Assembly: GCA_963920665.1 (NCBI GenBank) | Contig: OY987269.1 | Location: 1,738,501-1,802,500 of the forward strand | Reading direction: 5' to 3' | Source: Straminergon stramineum | Taxonomy: Eukaryota; Streptophyta; Bryopsida; Hypnales; Calliergonaceae | Length of the DNA: 64,000 nt | Shown here: piece after piece, positions 24,769-37,740 of the stretch | How positions within the stretch are numbered: the first letter of the stretch is position 1 | Layout of the letters: each line of letters starts with the position of its first letter | Translations under genes and position numbers: made by a program | Notes under the pieces: generated by a model | The model's database searches: none | What the model saw: only the letters and a program-made list of their open reading frames with translations | Told to the model about the DNA's origin: nothing

Positions 24769-25693
24769 CCCCTAAAGCACTAAATTTCAATTTGGGGCAA
24801 TATAGCAATTTTAGACAGCTCACTACAAATGGAATTCTTACTTATATTTTCACAACATGTATCCAAGGAGTAGCTTTAAGACATGAAAATTTTCATAACT
24901 TTTGACTACATGGTTTAAAAGTTATTGTATGATATGTTATTTTCATTGATCCACAGGTAGCCCACGCAACTTAGAAAAAATTCTTAAAAAATCACTTTTT
25001 TAAGAAATAAAAATTTGAAATTCGTTTTCTAGATCTATTTGTAAATATAAAGCCTTTGAATTATTCCATATTGATTAATGAGATGAAAGTCACAAGGAGT
25101 TTTAGTTTGCGGGTAGTTGTGGATTCTCTATTCTAAGATAAACTTTGAAGTCCTTTATTTAACTCAATTTTCAATATTAAAAAACATAAAATCAATGGAT
25201 GTAGATTGTTTATTGCAACATTATAACCATTGGAACTAGCATTTTTCAATTCCGTAACTAAATTCTTAACAATTTAGTATTTTGAATCATTTTCTACTTC
25301 TCTCTACTTAATATTTTTTTTCCTATATATTGTACAATTCCAAATGATCTAAATATTTTTCAAGTATATAGCCAGCTTACCTTGAAGAATGAATTCAAAG
25401 GAAGAACCACCATTGGGGACATTTTTTCACACAAATGTGGCCTTGAGAAGTGTAGCAGCCCTATTTTACAAAGGGCCAAAAAAAGGGGTTTTGTCAATTT
25501 AAACATTAATATCTTGCAATCTACATGGTGGAAATTTCTAAAAAAATTTCCACATCTTCTCAATCTACCTTACTACAAGATCCTACCATTATATGTGTCC
25601 AAAAATGTTTTTTTTCCTAAAATTTGGTACGTGTACTAGAAATGACAGTTTTTGAGCATTTTTGGTGAAAACTTAGTCAAAAAATTTTAGGGA
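24769..25693 (+). mobile_element. TTAA-element family A, full-length 925 bp
   Basis: It is flanked by TTAA at 24765-24768 and 25694-25697. It starts CCCCTAAAGCACTAAATTTC and ends TTTTAGGGA, one base off the family GGGG end. The interior follows the copies at 31321 and 57867 in order: a TGAATTATTCCATATTGATC-like block, TCTATTCTAAGATAAACTTT, a CTTTTCTACTTCT block, then the ACAAATGTGGCCTTGAGAAG block. It is non-coding. It lies about 1.2 kb upstream of the VPS18 start codon. Confidence 0.8.
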
Positions 25694-25697
25694 TTAA

Positions 25698-28185
25698 CAT
25701 TTAGAACTTCAAAGAATTTCTTTCATGAAAATCACAAATATTCAATCTACAATGGAATTTAGAAGGAATTTCAAATTTTTGACTCCATATTTATTGAAAA
25801 AGATTAGTTTGTGTACTAGTTGATCTAATCATATGGATATGATCTTTGAATCATATTTTACAACTATTGTTTAAGAGTCACCAATAAAATATTCTTCTAA
25901 ATTACATTTCATCATACATCTTTACAATATTGGAAATCTCGATCACCAATTTTTAAGGCCCAATTAAGTGTTCTATGAAATTCAAAAAATTAGTGAGTGT
26001 TCTTTTAAACACACACACACCCTTCAAGTGGGTGTCCTTAATACTTATTTCCCTCTCCATATAAGGCAAGTCTTATGTTGCACTTTTTAAGCCCATTAGA
26101 AAATTGGTTATTAGAAGTGTTAGATGAATATCATATTCCAAGGCATTTGAACAAGGCTTTTAGGGATAAAAGATAGATATTGAGAAGGATTTAAACTAAA
26201 GTCAATGCCTAGATTGAGCTTTTCAATTGGACAACCTAAGTCCACCTCCCCCCAAACTAACCTTGGCAACAAGTTTTGCACTTTGTAGCTGCATCTTACA
26301 AACCCACATTAGAAGCATCCTTATTTGGATCTTAGGAATTGTTTTGGAACTTGTGAATGCAAGATAATTGCACAAGCTTATGTAGATAGGATGCTTATCC
26401 TTTATAAGAGGGTCAAAGTACAATTGGGGTGCCCAAAAAACTTGTCACAAGATTCAAGACTACAGTCACCAAAGTGTATCTTGTTTTGGTTCAAAAAAAT
26501 AAAATTCGAATGAATTGATTTTTGTATTTTCCTATAGAAACATTCATGATGTATAAAATTAAATATTTTAAGAAAATAAAATTGAAATGTGTAATTTTTT
26601 ATATACTCTAAAAGAATTATTAGAACATTTGTTATAGAATTTCAAGACTATTTGGACATTTTCCAAAAAAAATCCAAAATCTTGAAAAGTACTAGATTGT
26701 AAATAGTATTATTCAATAATCTAGAACAACCATGTATAAATACGATTACTCTAGATCATAGAATAATACTATTTGTCAAAATTTGAATTAGAATAATTAA
26801 AGTTCAAGTTTCTTTTATTACCCCTTGGGCATCAAAGCAAACGTTTTTGGGATGCTAAGAAAATAGGATTTGTGGAATACCAAGTTCATCAAATAACATA
26901 ATCTTGAAATCCACATGGTGGATTCTCTTATAAATTGCAAATTCATACTCATTAGTAAGTTGGCTTCAAATCTCAACCATGAAACTTTAATTAACTAAGT
27001 AATTCTCAAATTATTCTAGATTTTCTAGATCCAACAAAAACAAGCTCCTCACTTATATTGTTCTCTTAGTGATGCTCAAGGGTTAATGAAGGCCACAAGG
27101 ATTCCAACATACAAATATGAATTTTTCATTTTTTTTCTTATACTGACCTCTTCTAGAAATCTGAAAGGTGTACAATTCACTAAAATTTCCAAACAAGACA
27201 CAAATAAGAAAAAAAATATAAGAATGAACAAATTGTAGGACTCAAAAAGTATTTTTTTTCCTATTTTGGGATCCGTGATGGTATTCCTCAATTGTATATA
27301 AAGCCAAGAGTGATTTGTAAACTTGAAGATTTTCAATGTAGCTAAGCTCTTTAGCCCCATCTCCTTCATTGCCAACCTAAGAAATTTCTATACAAATGCT
27401 TGATTATGGCTTTGAAGATTTATTCAACACTCTTGCATTGAAAGATCAATTTTTTAATTTATAAACATGGTTAAGAAAAATTAGAATTTTGAGGTTTTGA
27501 AGATGTCATTCATATTTTGTGCATTGACTTGAAAATGCACCAAGCTTAACCAATTTATTCTTCAAATGTGGATTATGCTAGAAGATATCTTTACATGACC
27601 AAATTTTGGCAAGTTTTGCTTATAATTCTAGCTAGCAATGATTGAGGCTTTTGAACTCAAAACCACATCAAATTATTTCCACAAAATCATTTGACTTTCA
27701 TAATATAGAAGCAAAATTAGGAATGCAATGGCAAAGTTTCCAATTAAGTTGAGGATATGAATAAATAACCTTTGAAGTTGTATAGAAAAAGTGGCGAGCT
27801 ATTAAAGGATGTCACATTTAGAGTGTTTTTCTATATTTATTGATTTTGGCTACTTATATATTAAGGAAAAATCAACAAATCATTGCAGTTGTTATATTTG
27901 TTAACTAGAATATTTTTTTTTATTCCTTTGATTTATGGTAGGAAATTTGAAATGAAATCAAGTTTGTATACTTCACAATGAAGAATACAAGGGATTTTGT
28001 TGTGTTTTGGAGGTGGACACTTGTTGGTTTGGGGCACCCAAATTTTTTAGAAGGTGGTAGTTTGAACATCCAAAATTTAGAAAAAGAGTGGCATCTAAAA
28101 ATTCACTAAGGAAGAATTATACCTTTATATTCCAAAGTTCAAATGGAGAAAAACTAGACTTCATAAGTGTAGAATGGCACAAAAG
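25698..28185. other. AT-rich intergenic DNA, nothing recognised
   Basis: About 2.5 kb with no open frame longer than 100 codons, no protein similarity and no clear terminal repeats. A short CA run lies near 26011-26022. Confidence 0.5.
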
Positions 28186-28189
28186 TTTG

Positions 28190-28400
28190 GATTATACTAT
28201 GATTCTCATTACAATAATATAAATGTATGATGAAATTTTCAGATTTTTAAAGCTATTTTATTTGAATTTCATATGAGTTTTCTTCTTAGTTTTCCATAAA
28301 TTCAAAATAATTTCAAATCAATCTTCATAAAATAATCGGAATTTTCTTCTCTTATAGGAAACACGTGATTTTATCTCTAAAAATTGATATTATAAATATT
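28190..28400. repeat. Dispersed repeat family C, fragment
   Basis: The order GGATTATACTATGATTCT, then ATATGAGTTTTCTTCTTAG-like and CAAAATAATTTCAAA-like blocks, follows 10435-10640 and 6260-6420. It is diverged and has no recognisable ends. Confidence 0.4.
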
Positions 28401-28489
28401 AATTCAATTGTATTCGCCAAATGGGAGGATAAAGTGACAGAATTTGAAGTTGGACTCTATGTGTTTGAAGGCTTGTCTTTTGAGTGGAT

Positions 28490-28770
28490 AGTGAGGGATA
28501 GAGGGGTGCTATTATGTGAGACTAGAAGACTATACACCTATATTATACATGTCTACATTATAAAAAACTTCCATTAATAAAGGGTGTCTCTAGAAACCTT
28601 CCATAAGTATAGGGTGTTTATAGTAACCTTCCATGATTATAGGGTACCTCTGTTATAGATATTTATGTTATAAACAACTTCAATGGTTTCAGAATATCTA
28701 CTTATATAGATGCTCAAGGCACATATGCTTGCTTTTCCTTATTTACATAGTAGCATTGTTGATAGAGGAT
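28490..28770. repeat. Dispersed repeat R2, copy 3
   Basis: It shares the start GGGGTGCTATTATGTGAG and the later AACTTCAATGGTTTCAG and ATAGTAGCATTGTTGATAG words with the copy at 62490-62722. It lies about 120 bp upstream of the hAT element. Confidence 0.5.
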
Positions 28771-29583
28771 GTAATATATGTTTTTTTTAAATCAAATCCC
28801 CTCCAAAATAAATCAAATATTTCTTGAGTTAATCCTCATAAATGTCATTTGCTATGGAATGACAAATGACAAAAAAATATGGGATCCATATCAGGGCTTT
28901 TAAATTTGGCTTTTGAGTGCCATTCTGCACTCAAAAATCCTTGCTAGCGAAATCCCTATAGAAAATTAGGACCTGAAATTAGGAATTTTCACCTCTTGAG
29001 CACTTGGGGCGATACCCCAGTAGCCACTATGGCACCAACTAGGGTAGGTGTCTCAAGTGAGGTCACCAGGGTTACCCAATGGGAGCGGTGGTAACGTTGT
29101 AGGTATCGCCCGAAACCCTAATTCTGAGTGCCACGAATTTGAAAAAGATCGCTTGTACGCCATCATATTCACTAGCCACTTACCATGTTCACTGCTATAA
29201 TTTCCAATTGATTGCCAAGTTGTGCTCTCTTTGATTCTAGATGATCGCCATTCCAAGCACTTGTACCTTGTGCCTATTCGCCAATTATGGTTTGAGGGTT
29301 ATGGGTGTACCAACGGCGGCACGACCCTAATTTGTGTATTTGGATGCATTTGTTTCTACTATGTTGTTGTTGCATTGTCTTTTACTGCAAGGTTGCATTT
29401 GTGGACAGGATGATGGAGGAGGCAATACCAATTACTGCAGTCCATAATTGGAGCCAAGTGGTATTTCTACTTGCAAATTTGTTATGTGTTAATCATCGAT
29501 TCATCGAGCGCAAGTTCTTTCCAATTCTCTATTGTATTTGTCGACTTCATCATTATTGTGTACTAGTTTGCAAATTCCGCTCC

Positions 29584-32500
29584 ATGGATTCGAGTGACGA
29601 TCATTGTGATGAACCCTTTGTAGGCTCGATGGTGCAAATTGCAGAAATGCAGAAGAAAAATGGCAAATTGGTGTTGGCAACAAGGTGTTGGGAGAAGCAA
29701 GTCAAGTTGTTGATGGGGATTGATGCATGATGGAAAGCTTTGAAGAAGGCGACGTTGCAGTTGTACTTCACAAGCACGCACGAATCAAAGCTAGGGCAAC
29801 CTTTTTCGGTGGTCCTAAACAGTCGTCTTCCAGATGTTCCTAAAGCTGGGTCAGATGGTGTGGGCAACTACCCATTTTCTGATTATATTGGAGCAGTCAA
29901 ATCTGCTAGTGAGCAAATTGTGTCCATTGACAAGACACTTGGATCGTCCACTGCGTCTGGAGATACTTGCATTCTCAGCTTGAAATCGCTTGTCATTACA
30001 CTGTCTGATTCATCGGAGGACAACTGCGGCTTGAAAGAGATACCTGATGGATCAGACGGAGAAGACAATGAAGCCAACTCTCCACCGCACAAGAAGGGAG
30101 CAATTGTGAGGGGCAAGGTTGAAACTGCAAAGAGCAAGGCTCAGCAACATTATGATAGACATAGAAAATTTCAAATTGAGTGGGCCACCAAACTCCCGTA
30201 GGTTGAAGAAATACTAGCAACCAATGGTGTTTTGCATATAGTAAAGTGCAAAATTTGTAGTGAATTTGATCAGAAAGCTTGTGTCATGGCCCCCAAATCA
30301 AACACGTTGTAGAAGCATGACAGCAAACACACTGCAAAGAAGGACTTGCCCTAATATGGCATGAAGAAGGGCGAACACTACATTGCAACTCAATGCAAGC
30401 CCACAAAAACATGTGACTGTACGCTGCTCATGCGCCGTCCTTAATCTTAGACTAGGTTAACCATTGCACAACAATAGAGGCACAAAGAAAAGGGTTTAGT
30501 TCACCACATTATTTCAAGTCTTGCAAAGTGGTCGGCCAATGGTGGAGTTTGAGTCTCGTCAGAGTTTGTATAAATTGTTGGCTGTCCCGAACCTACCCAC
30601 TGCTCATTGGTGTGATAACAGTGGGTGGGTTATGGCATCCTTCATGTACAAGGTTATTGTCCAGGAGATCCAAAAATTGCTTAAGAAGGCTAATTTTGTG
30701 GCATTGACGGTAGATGAAGTCACTACTGTCGATATTGGATCATATTTATTTGTCTATTGGTACGTAGTGTGCGATTGGGTGAAAATCCCCTTGTTGGTAG
30801 CGTTGTAGTGTGTAGATTGTGTTCCTAATGGTGAAAATTTGACAAAGTTGATTGTTGAGGTTGTGGCGATTGGTGGTGGCTTAGACACAAAAATGGTGGT
30901 TGAGAAGTTGATTAGCTTTGGTTGTGACGGCACTTCTACACTTTCTAGCTTGTGCATTGGCATTACAATTCAAATTAATGAGCAGTTTGTCCCTTTTTGT
31001 CACGGCATACACTGTGTTGCTCATAGGTGTAACCTAACATTTAAGGCTTTGGAGACCTTAGGGATTTTTGAATCTATCAGTAAGGTTCTTCAAGTGACGC
31101 ATGCATATTTCAATAGGAGTCCTAAGCACCTAATGTAGTTCAAATCATTGGCAGAATTAAGAGAAATAGAAGGGCTCAAAACGCTAAAACGAATGGAAAC
31201 TCATTGGGTCTCTTTCATTGAGCCACTATGTTGTCTAATCTTAGAGTACTCCACTCTAATCTATACCATGATTGCAGATTTGGACCAGAATGATAAGGTA
31301 GAGGCGACAATCTCACTTAACCCCTAAAGTTCCTTGACTATGTTATCACCAAAAACCCTCAAAAACTGCCATTTCTAATACAAGTACCAAATTTTTGAAA
31401 AATATAGTTTTGGGACACATGTAACCGTATGATCTTGTATTAAACTAGATTGAGAAGGTGTGGAAAAAATTTCAGAAAATTCCACCATGTAGATTGCAAG
31501 ATATTAGCATTTGAAGTGACAAAAATCATTTTTTGAGCCCTGTGAAAAAACGGGCAGCTGCACTTCACAAGGTCGCATTTGTATGAAAAAATGTCCAAAA
31601 TGGTGGTGCTTCTTTGGATCCATTCTTCAAGGCAAGTCGGCTACATGCTTGAAAATTTTCAGATCATTTGGAATTGTGCAACATATAGGAAAAAAATAGT
31701 AAGTAGAAAGATGTAGAGAATGATTCAAAATACTAAATTGTTAACAATTTATTAATGAAATTGAAAAATCCCAATCCCAATGGTTGAAATGTTGTAATAA
31801 AAAATCTACATCTAATGATTTTATTTTTTTCAAAAAATATTGAAAATTGAGTTAAATAACAGTCTTCAAAGTTTATTTTAGAGTAGAGAATCCATACTTG
31901 CCCGCAAACTAAAACATCTCATAACTTTTGACTCATCGATCAAAATGGAATGATTCAAAGCTTTCTATGCATATATAAATCTAGAAAACCAATTTCAAAT
32001 TTTTATTTTTGAAAAAAATGATTTTTTCAGATCTGCCCAGACTGCCCGAGTTGAGAAACAAACTACATATTAGGCTATAACTTTTGACTCATATTTCCGA
32101 ATGCCCTGAAATTTAGTGCACATGAAAGATATTCCTCGTCCACACCTTCTATTAAAGTTTGGGCCAAAAACATGGAAATCTCTAGTCACACGTACCTGCC
32201 CAAAAAAGTTATGTTGCCAAAAAACACACCTTGGTCCTTTAGGGGTTAATTACTAGTTTTTTGGAATTTGGCTATTTTTTTTGTTCTACTATAGTGTTGA
32301 TGGCACTTTACTTGGTGATTGCTTCCTTTTTTGATTACTTGCTTTTACTTGTTGATTGCTTGCATGATTGATTTCCTTTCCTTTTTTGGGTGCTTATAGG
32401 CTTGCCTTCTTCTCTTGTTGGACTCGTACACCATGTTGGGCATGCGTGCCTTACTACTACTCTTGGATGCGGTAGACAACCTTGTAAATTTCGCATAGAA

Positions 32501-33699
32501 GAGGGATGTTTTCATTTGTGACTTCATTGCAACAGTGAAGATCTGTCAAGCCTCTTTACATAGCATGTATGAAGATTCGGCCACTTGCTTTTCCACTAAT
32601 GAATTCTAGTCATTCCAGAATCTATTGGACTGCAGCCACGAGTAGATCCATCTAAAATGGATCACAAATCTAAATGATGGCTCTGCCATACTCTCTTTTG
32701 TTTGCCACAATGAACAGATTCACGTTGAGCACAAAATGGCCCCGATGGATCGGACTGTGTGGGCTGCTTTATTTGCCCAAGTGAAACTTGAATGCACTAG
32801 TGAATGTTGCTCCTTTTTTTGCTTCAGTTTTAGACTTCATGTTCATTGACTTGTTTTATCTTGATTTATTTTCATTTTTTGACTTCCCTATTATTTATCT
32901 ATGGTTTCCTGAGTTGAGCTTCAATTATGGACTTAGCAGTCCTAAACTTGTTATATCCTTATCTGCACTTCATTTTTGGACTCAACTTTCATTCACTTGC
33001 CTTATCTTAGTTGATCTTCATATAGCTCTGGTTTGTAATTTAATTTTCAAGTACTTGATGTATCTAAACTTTTATTGCTTGTATTATCTTGGCATGGGCT
33101 ACGACCAAGTTGATTCAGAAGCTTGACAACAACTTTCTTGCTTAGAACATAATGAGTGCTTTGGGTATTATATACCCACAGTTCTGGTGTCAAGGCAATG
33201 CAGAAGAGCACTTTGATGCACACTTGCAAGTTCTCATAGAGGCTTATGGTCATGAGAAGGTATTTGGTGAAGTTAGTGGCAAGCTCCTACTGCCACCCTT
33301 GATCAATCGTGACCTATTGATGTCATGATGGGGCTTGTTTAAGATGTGTATGAAATCCAATGCTCAAACAGCAATGCTTTCCCGTTTGACCTAAATCCCT
33401 TCACTAAGGTTTGGAGGTTTCTTGATGGCAATAACAACCTGACAAATAATTTCTCTGAGTTCATAAAGCTTGCAGAGATAGTTGTGATGCATGTAATTGG
33501 GTCTATAGAGGATGAGAGAACTTTTTTGTCCCTTGTTTTCTTGAAGTCGAAGTTGAGAGCCACCCTTGTAGAGAACTTGGAAGTGGCAGTTGGGATGTAT
33601 TCTCAGAAAATTTTCACCCTTGAAAGTTTCCCTTATCAAAAGGCATTTGAAGAGTGGTTTAGTGCAGGAGAGAGAGGGCGTTATTTATCCCACACTTAG
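29584..33699 (+). pseudogene. hAT transposase pseudogene, BED zinc finger
   Basis: It begins at ATG 29584 (MDSSDDHCDE). A BED-type finger, C-x2-C ... H-x4-H, lies around 30247-30330. The core follows at 30521-31317, with motifs TVDEVTTVDIGSY, ISFGCDGTSTL, IHCVAHRCNLTFKAL and ETHWVS, and the gene resumes after the nested insertion at 33131-33699. The C-terminal hAT dimerisation region is clear (IKLAEIVVMHVIGSIEDER then LKSKLRATL). In-frame stops lie at 29728, 30199, 30310, 30352, 30806, 31136 and 33143, with frame changes between 30.36 and 30.52 kb and near 33.35-33.39 kb. About 32.25-33.12 kb does not read as transposase and may be an intron or eroded sequence. It cannot make a functional protein. 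Confidence 0.85.
31321..32245 (-). mobile_element. TTAA-element family A, full-length 925 bp, nested in hAT
   Basis: It is flanked by TTAA at 31317-31320 and 32246-32249. Read on the minus strand it begins CCCCTAAAGGACCAAGGTGT and matches the plus-strand copy at 57867-58789 along its whole length (925 against 923 bp). Removing it leaves a single TTAA in the hAT sequence. It is non-coding. Its insertion is younger than the hAT element's own arrival. Confidence 0.88.
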
Positions 33700-34500
33700 T
33701 TACTTGCCCCGCAGCTCGACTGAATCCTAGCATGGTTCATTGGGAATGCAAGTTAGCCTTTTTGGTGTTCCATTTTGAAGTTTATAGTTTTGTTTAGAAT
33801 AATAAACTTTGAGATTTGGCCTCCCAATTTGGAAGGACAAGGACTTAATTGAGCAACCTTTTTGTTCGTGTTTATTCTGTCAGTTATTTGAGATTACAAT
33901 GAAACTTGATCTACTGGGGTCTTGGTTTTTTCAGGATCAATGCAGTTGCTTACAACTATCTTGCACATAGTTCACTAATCCTACTTGTTTTCTTGTTTGT
34001 ATTTGTGGACATGCTCAATTGACTTGTACATGTAGTTTTGAAATTTGTGGCTTACATTAGTATTTGCTAGGCCAAATGTGAGCTAATTTGTAGAGGTCCC
34101 ATGCACAAGGTAGAAAAGTGCTAGTTTATTTACATTCTACCAGTTAGCAAGTGTTTAGTTACTATTGATGCACTTATTTGTAATTCTTTCTCGCCATGTA
34201 ATGTATCTTGCTCGATAATGTTTGCCAATCCTACCGTAATTGATGTACTAGAATTTGCCATGTTTGCATTGCATGTTTATTGAATATCGCCTATTTTGCA
34301 CTACCCCAAGGTACCACATCACCATTGGAAAGAGCTTCTAAATTTATCTTTCGCCAAAACTTTCTCCAATGAAAGCTACTCTGTCGCCATTGAAAAGAAT
34401 CTACTAAAGTTGGCAATTTGCCATTTGCACTTCAAAAGATCAGAGCAGTTTGCCACTGAGGCGATCTTGGGAAAATGAAAATAAAAGCCGTGATCCATAT

Positions 34501-35714
34501 CCGTATCCATATTTGCACTTGTATTTATATTCATATCCATATTTGTACTCATAGGTCATACATGCATTCATATCCTTAATTGTAATCATATTTCTCTAGT
34601 AAATGTATGCCATTGGAATATTTTACTTAAAATTTTTTTGAGAGGGATAGAACCAATTAACGAGGGGAACCTAGTTGCCTCACTCTTTTCGCTAATTGCT
34701 AGGATTTTTTTGAGGGTTTAAGGTACTATAACAAGGGCCAAGTTTAAGTTGTATCAAGACTACATACCTCCATTAAAAAAAATAAGGGTGACTGCAAAAA
34801 ACACTTGTCCTATTTTTGTCTCTTTGGCCTCAAACATGTTTTTTTGTTCATAAATTTTGTGTCATATGTCAATTTTGTATTAAATTTGAAATTAAGGTAC
34901 ATGTGATAGTTTCAAACATTATGTAATTTTTTTCCTATTATTTTAAAATAGACTCAATTAAATGTCTATCTTTGCCATTTGGAGGTTTTAATTCTATTTT
35001 CGACCCAAAAATGCAAATTGGAAGGTCCAAATTGGAAGAGAAGGATTTCTACTAAAGTTACAAAAGCCCACAAAGATATTTTCTAAAAATATTAAAGTGT
35101 CCACCTTGCGCATGTGTTCAAAGTACACTACTTTTATACAATTGTAGAAAACTCAATTTTTTTCCCCAAAGATATAATTGGTTGAGAAGGAACATTTCCA
35201 AATTAGGAAAAAGGGAAATAGTGTAGTTCCTTTTTTTGAATTTTTTTGAATTTTCTTAATATTTAAAAAAAATCAAACATTGAAGTATCTATTTTCTTGG
35301 TATTTTTCATTGCTCTTTTTGTGCATAAATTTTAGAGATAAATTTTTGCACACATACTATTTTAAATGCTTTCCAAATTATCCGTATTTTTTTTTCTTTT
35401 ATATTATTCCAAAAGTCACAATGCTCATTGAAATGGGTTGTTTTGAGACAAAAATGGCAAGTATTTTTGTACAACAATCCCTAAGGTAGGAGTAGCTAAT
35501 TATACTATTGACCAAATCAAGACTCAAGATTTTATAACATTATGATTTGAAATGAATATGATTCATAGATATTATAATTAGGTCATGAAACAATAGTTTT
35601 GGAAGATCACCAAAGCCAAAAGTGGTTAATGAGTAATTTAAAATATCATTTTAATACTAAATTTATGGATGAATTTTCGTCCTACTTTTGGCAAGACTTT
35701 TGGTATGATAGTTA
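34501..35714. other. AT-rich intergenic DNA
   Basis: Starts with degenerate ATATCC(A/G)TAT words flanking the hAT target site. No gene or bounded element is recognised. Confidence 0.5.
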
Positions 35715-35718
35715 TTAA

Positions 35719-36911
35719 CCCCTAAATTTCCTAGTTCATTTTGGAATTTGAAGCTTTGTAAAGATGTATCCTAATCAATTTCAAGACTTTGTAATTGATT
35801 TGGAAACAAAATTATTGTATCAATTTTGATTTACAAATTTCACCCAATCCCTTTCTTTTTTACTCTAGCGTGTTCAAAAAACACATTCCAAGGGGTTCCA
35901 TGAGGAAGAGAGGTTGATTTCACACATAAGGTGAAAAACTTGTTGCCTCAAGGTATCAAACCTACAACCAATTGTTCAAAATTTCCATTTCTATTGCAAA
36001 GAGCAAAAATCTTTAAATTCCTTTTGCACATCTAATCATAGGATCTTCTCTAGATTAATATAAAAATGTAGAAGAAATTTCAAAAACTTTGACCATATAG
36101 ATTGCAAATTATTTGCATTTGACTAGATTTTTTGACTTTGAATCTTTAAATCTTTAAATTTTGCACTAATGATTTTGAATTTCTAATTTTTTGTATTGAA
36201 GAATTGATTTGAAAGTCTAGGAATTTTTATTTATTTCAAAAATACTTAATTTTCACTCATTTAAAAAATTATTAAGTAGAAGTAGGTTCGAGATTGAAGG
36301 GAAAACTAAATTGTTAAGAGTTCTAAGGTGGAATCAAAATACACTAATCTCAATCATGAGATTGTTCGAGCAAGAGATTCTAAATTTGCAAAACTCTTTT
36401 TTTTGGAAGAATTGTGAAAATTGAATTCCAAAATGAATCCTAAGGTAAGAGCACCCAAAAGCATCCCTGCACCCAATTGCGTCAAATTCTATAGAGCATA
36501 ATCATTTCATGCTGTAAATGTAAGTAAACAGTACATAGCTTATTTGTTTTGACCTAAAATGATAAGATGTGTACAATCCAGCTACATTTATGTTCTAGAA
36601 TGAATTCTTGACGTAGAATTTGACGCAATTGGGTATAGGGATGCTTTGGGGTACTCTTACCTTATACAAGTTATTTTTTCAAGAGGATGTTTTCATTGTC
36701 CAAAGGATGAAATTGTCCATAACTTTCACATCACTAATCCAAATGGAGTAAATCAAAGCTTCCCATGTAGATAAAGATAAGATCTATGAGACAAAAAATT
36801 CTCATTTTTTTAATTTTAATTTTCTGGGGTTCTATTTCCAGAAATATTGAGACTTTAGGAGCCTGCCCAAAATCCATTTTGTTCCCCAAGGAGACCCTAA
36901 CACTTTAGAGC
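35719..36911 (-). mobile_element. TTAA-element family B copy carrying a nested MITE
   Basis: TTAA lies at 35715-35718 and 36912-36915. The left end is CCCCTAAATTTCCTAG. The right part, read in reverse, has GGGTCTCCTTGGGGAACAAA, TGGATTTTGGGCAGGC and a CTTTGATTTACTCCATTTGG block, like the family B copy at 53517. Without the 220-bp MITE at 36443-36662 it would be about 970 bp, close to the family length. It is non-coding. Confidence 0.65.
36443..36662. mobile_element. 220-bp MITE with 51-bp terminal inverted repeats
   Basis: Arms 36441-36491 and 36614-36664 match at 47 of 51 positions and begin TAAGGTAAGAG. A TA dinucleotide on each side fits a Tc1/mariner-like (Stowaway-type) target duplication, but TA is short and forms part of the inverted repeat, so the superfamily is uncertain. 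It lies inside a TTAA element. Confidence 0.75.
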
Positions 36912-37093
36912 TTAATTGCACATTGCCTTGATATCCTCCTCATCCTCCAAATCTGATTGGACAACTTCCACATATCAAGTAATGAATACATGTCAGAGTA
37001 CATTCAGGCGCCCATTTCTCCTGAAGGGGCGATACAGTACTGTACAATTGGAGAGGATAACTGAACCGAACTGAACCTCCACAGCAAAGATAC

Positions 37094-37099
37094 TTTATT
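37094..37099 (-). terminator. Candidate polyadenylation signal of the DUF3755 gene
   Basis: AATAAA on the minus strand, about 640 bases past the stop codon and near the end of the GC-richer block that begins at about 37 kb. A plausible end of the 3' untranslated region; plant signals are loose, so this is tentative. Confidence 0.4.
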
Positions 37100-37740
37100 G
37101 AATTGAGGATCTCGGGAAAGAAACAGAAACTTAAGTTACAACCAGAACAAAAATTGGACCCAAATAAGTTAACAAGTTTGCCCATGCTTTCACTAAGGAG
37201 TAAGGACCCTCCATTTGAGTCCTCCCATGGAACTCCCACCTGCTGCAGCAGCTCACTCAACTCAAAGGAGCTGACAAACACACTGGCTAATCTTACTGGG
37301 AGTAAAGAGCAACTCTTACCACACTACGTTACCAAGCCCTAGTTCAGCTTGTTCTTCATTCTTCTCATCTTACCTAAGTTAAAGTTACGGCATGACTAAC
37401 ATGGAAAACTCCCTTCTCTCCAGTCTGCTTTCTCGCAACAAAATCGAACCTTGGTACAGTCATAAGCTTAACTTACACCCCGCGCGTAGTCGCCAACGAA
37501 CGACAACAGCTACCTGGAATTCTTTCTATATTCAACAAGGGGTACAAGTACAACATAGAGAGAGAGCTCTCCTCAATTGAATGCGGTTGTGAACACCCCC
37601 GCGCACTCGAATGGGATCCACAAGAGAGGAAGAACCGGGAGTGATTTGTGATTCTTGGCATGGGCTACCCTGAAAGGTTAATGTACAGTACAATGTACGC
37701 AAAGTGAGCCTTGAACGACTTTCCTTCCATCGGCGAATGG

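Larger units (their letters stand above)
28892..34492 (+). mobile_element. hAT-superfamily DNA transposon, 5.6 kb, inactive
   Basis: It is bounded by an exact 8-bp duplication ATCCATAT at 28884-28891 and 34493-34500, the length expected for hAT. The imperfect terminal inverted repeat is CAGGGCTTTTA on the left against CACGGCTTTTA on the reversed right end. It encodes a plus-strand transposase relic with BED-type zinc finger, hAT core and C-terminal dimerisation region. A 925-bp family A TTAA element is inserted within the transposase region. The right flank itself repeats ATCCATAT-like words, which slightly weakens the duplication argument, but its position directly against the inverted repeat is convincing. 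Confidence 0.85.

Noticed and set aside
36441..36664. PIF/Harbinger assignment for the 220-bp MITE from its TAA/TTA flanks
   Set aside because: The flanks are inverted rather than directly repeated, so they belong to the terminal repeat, not to a target duplication.
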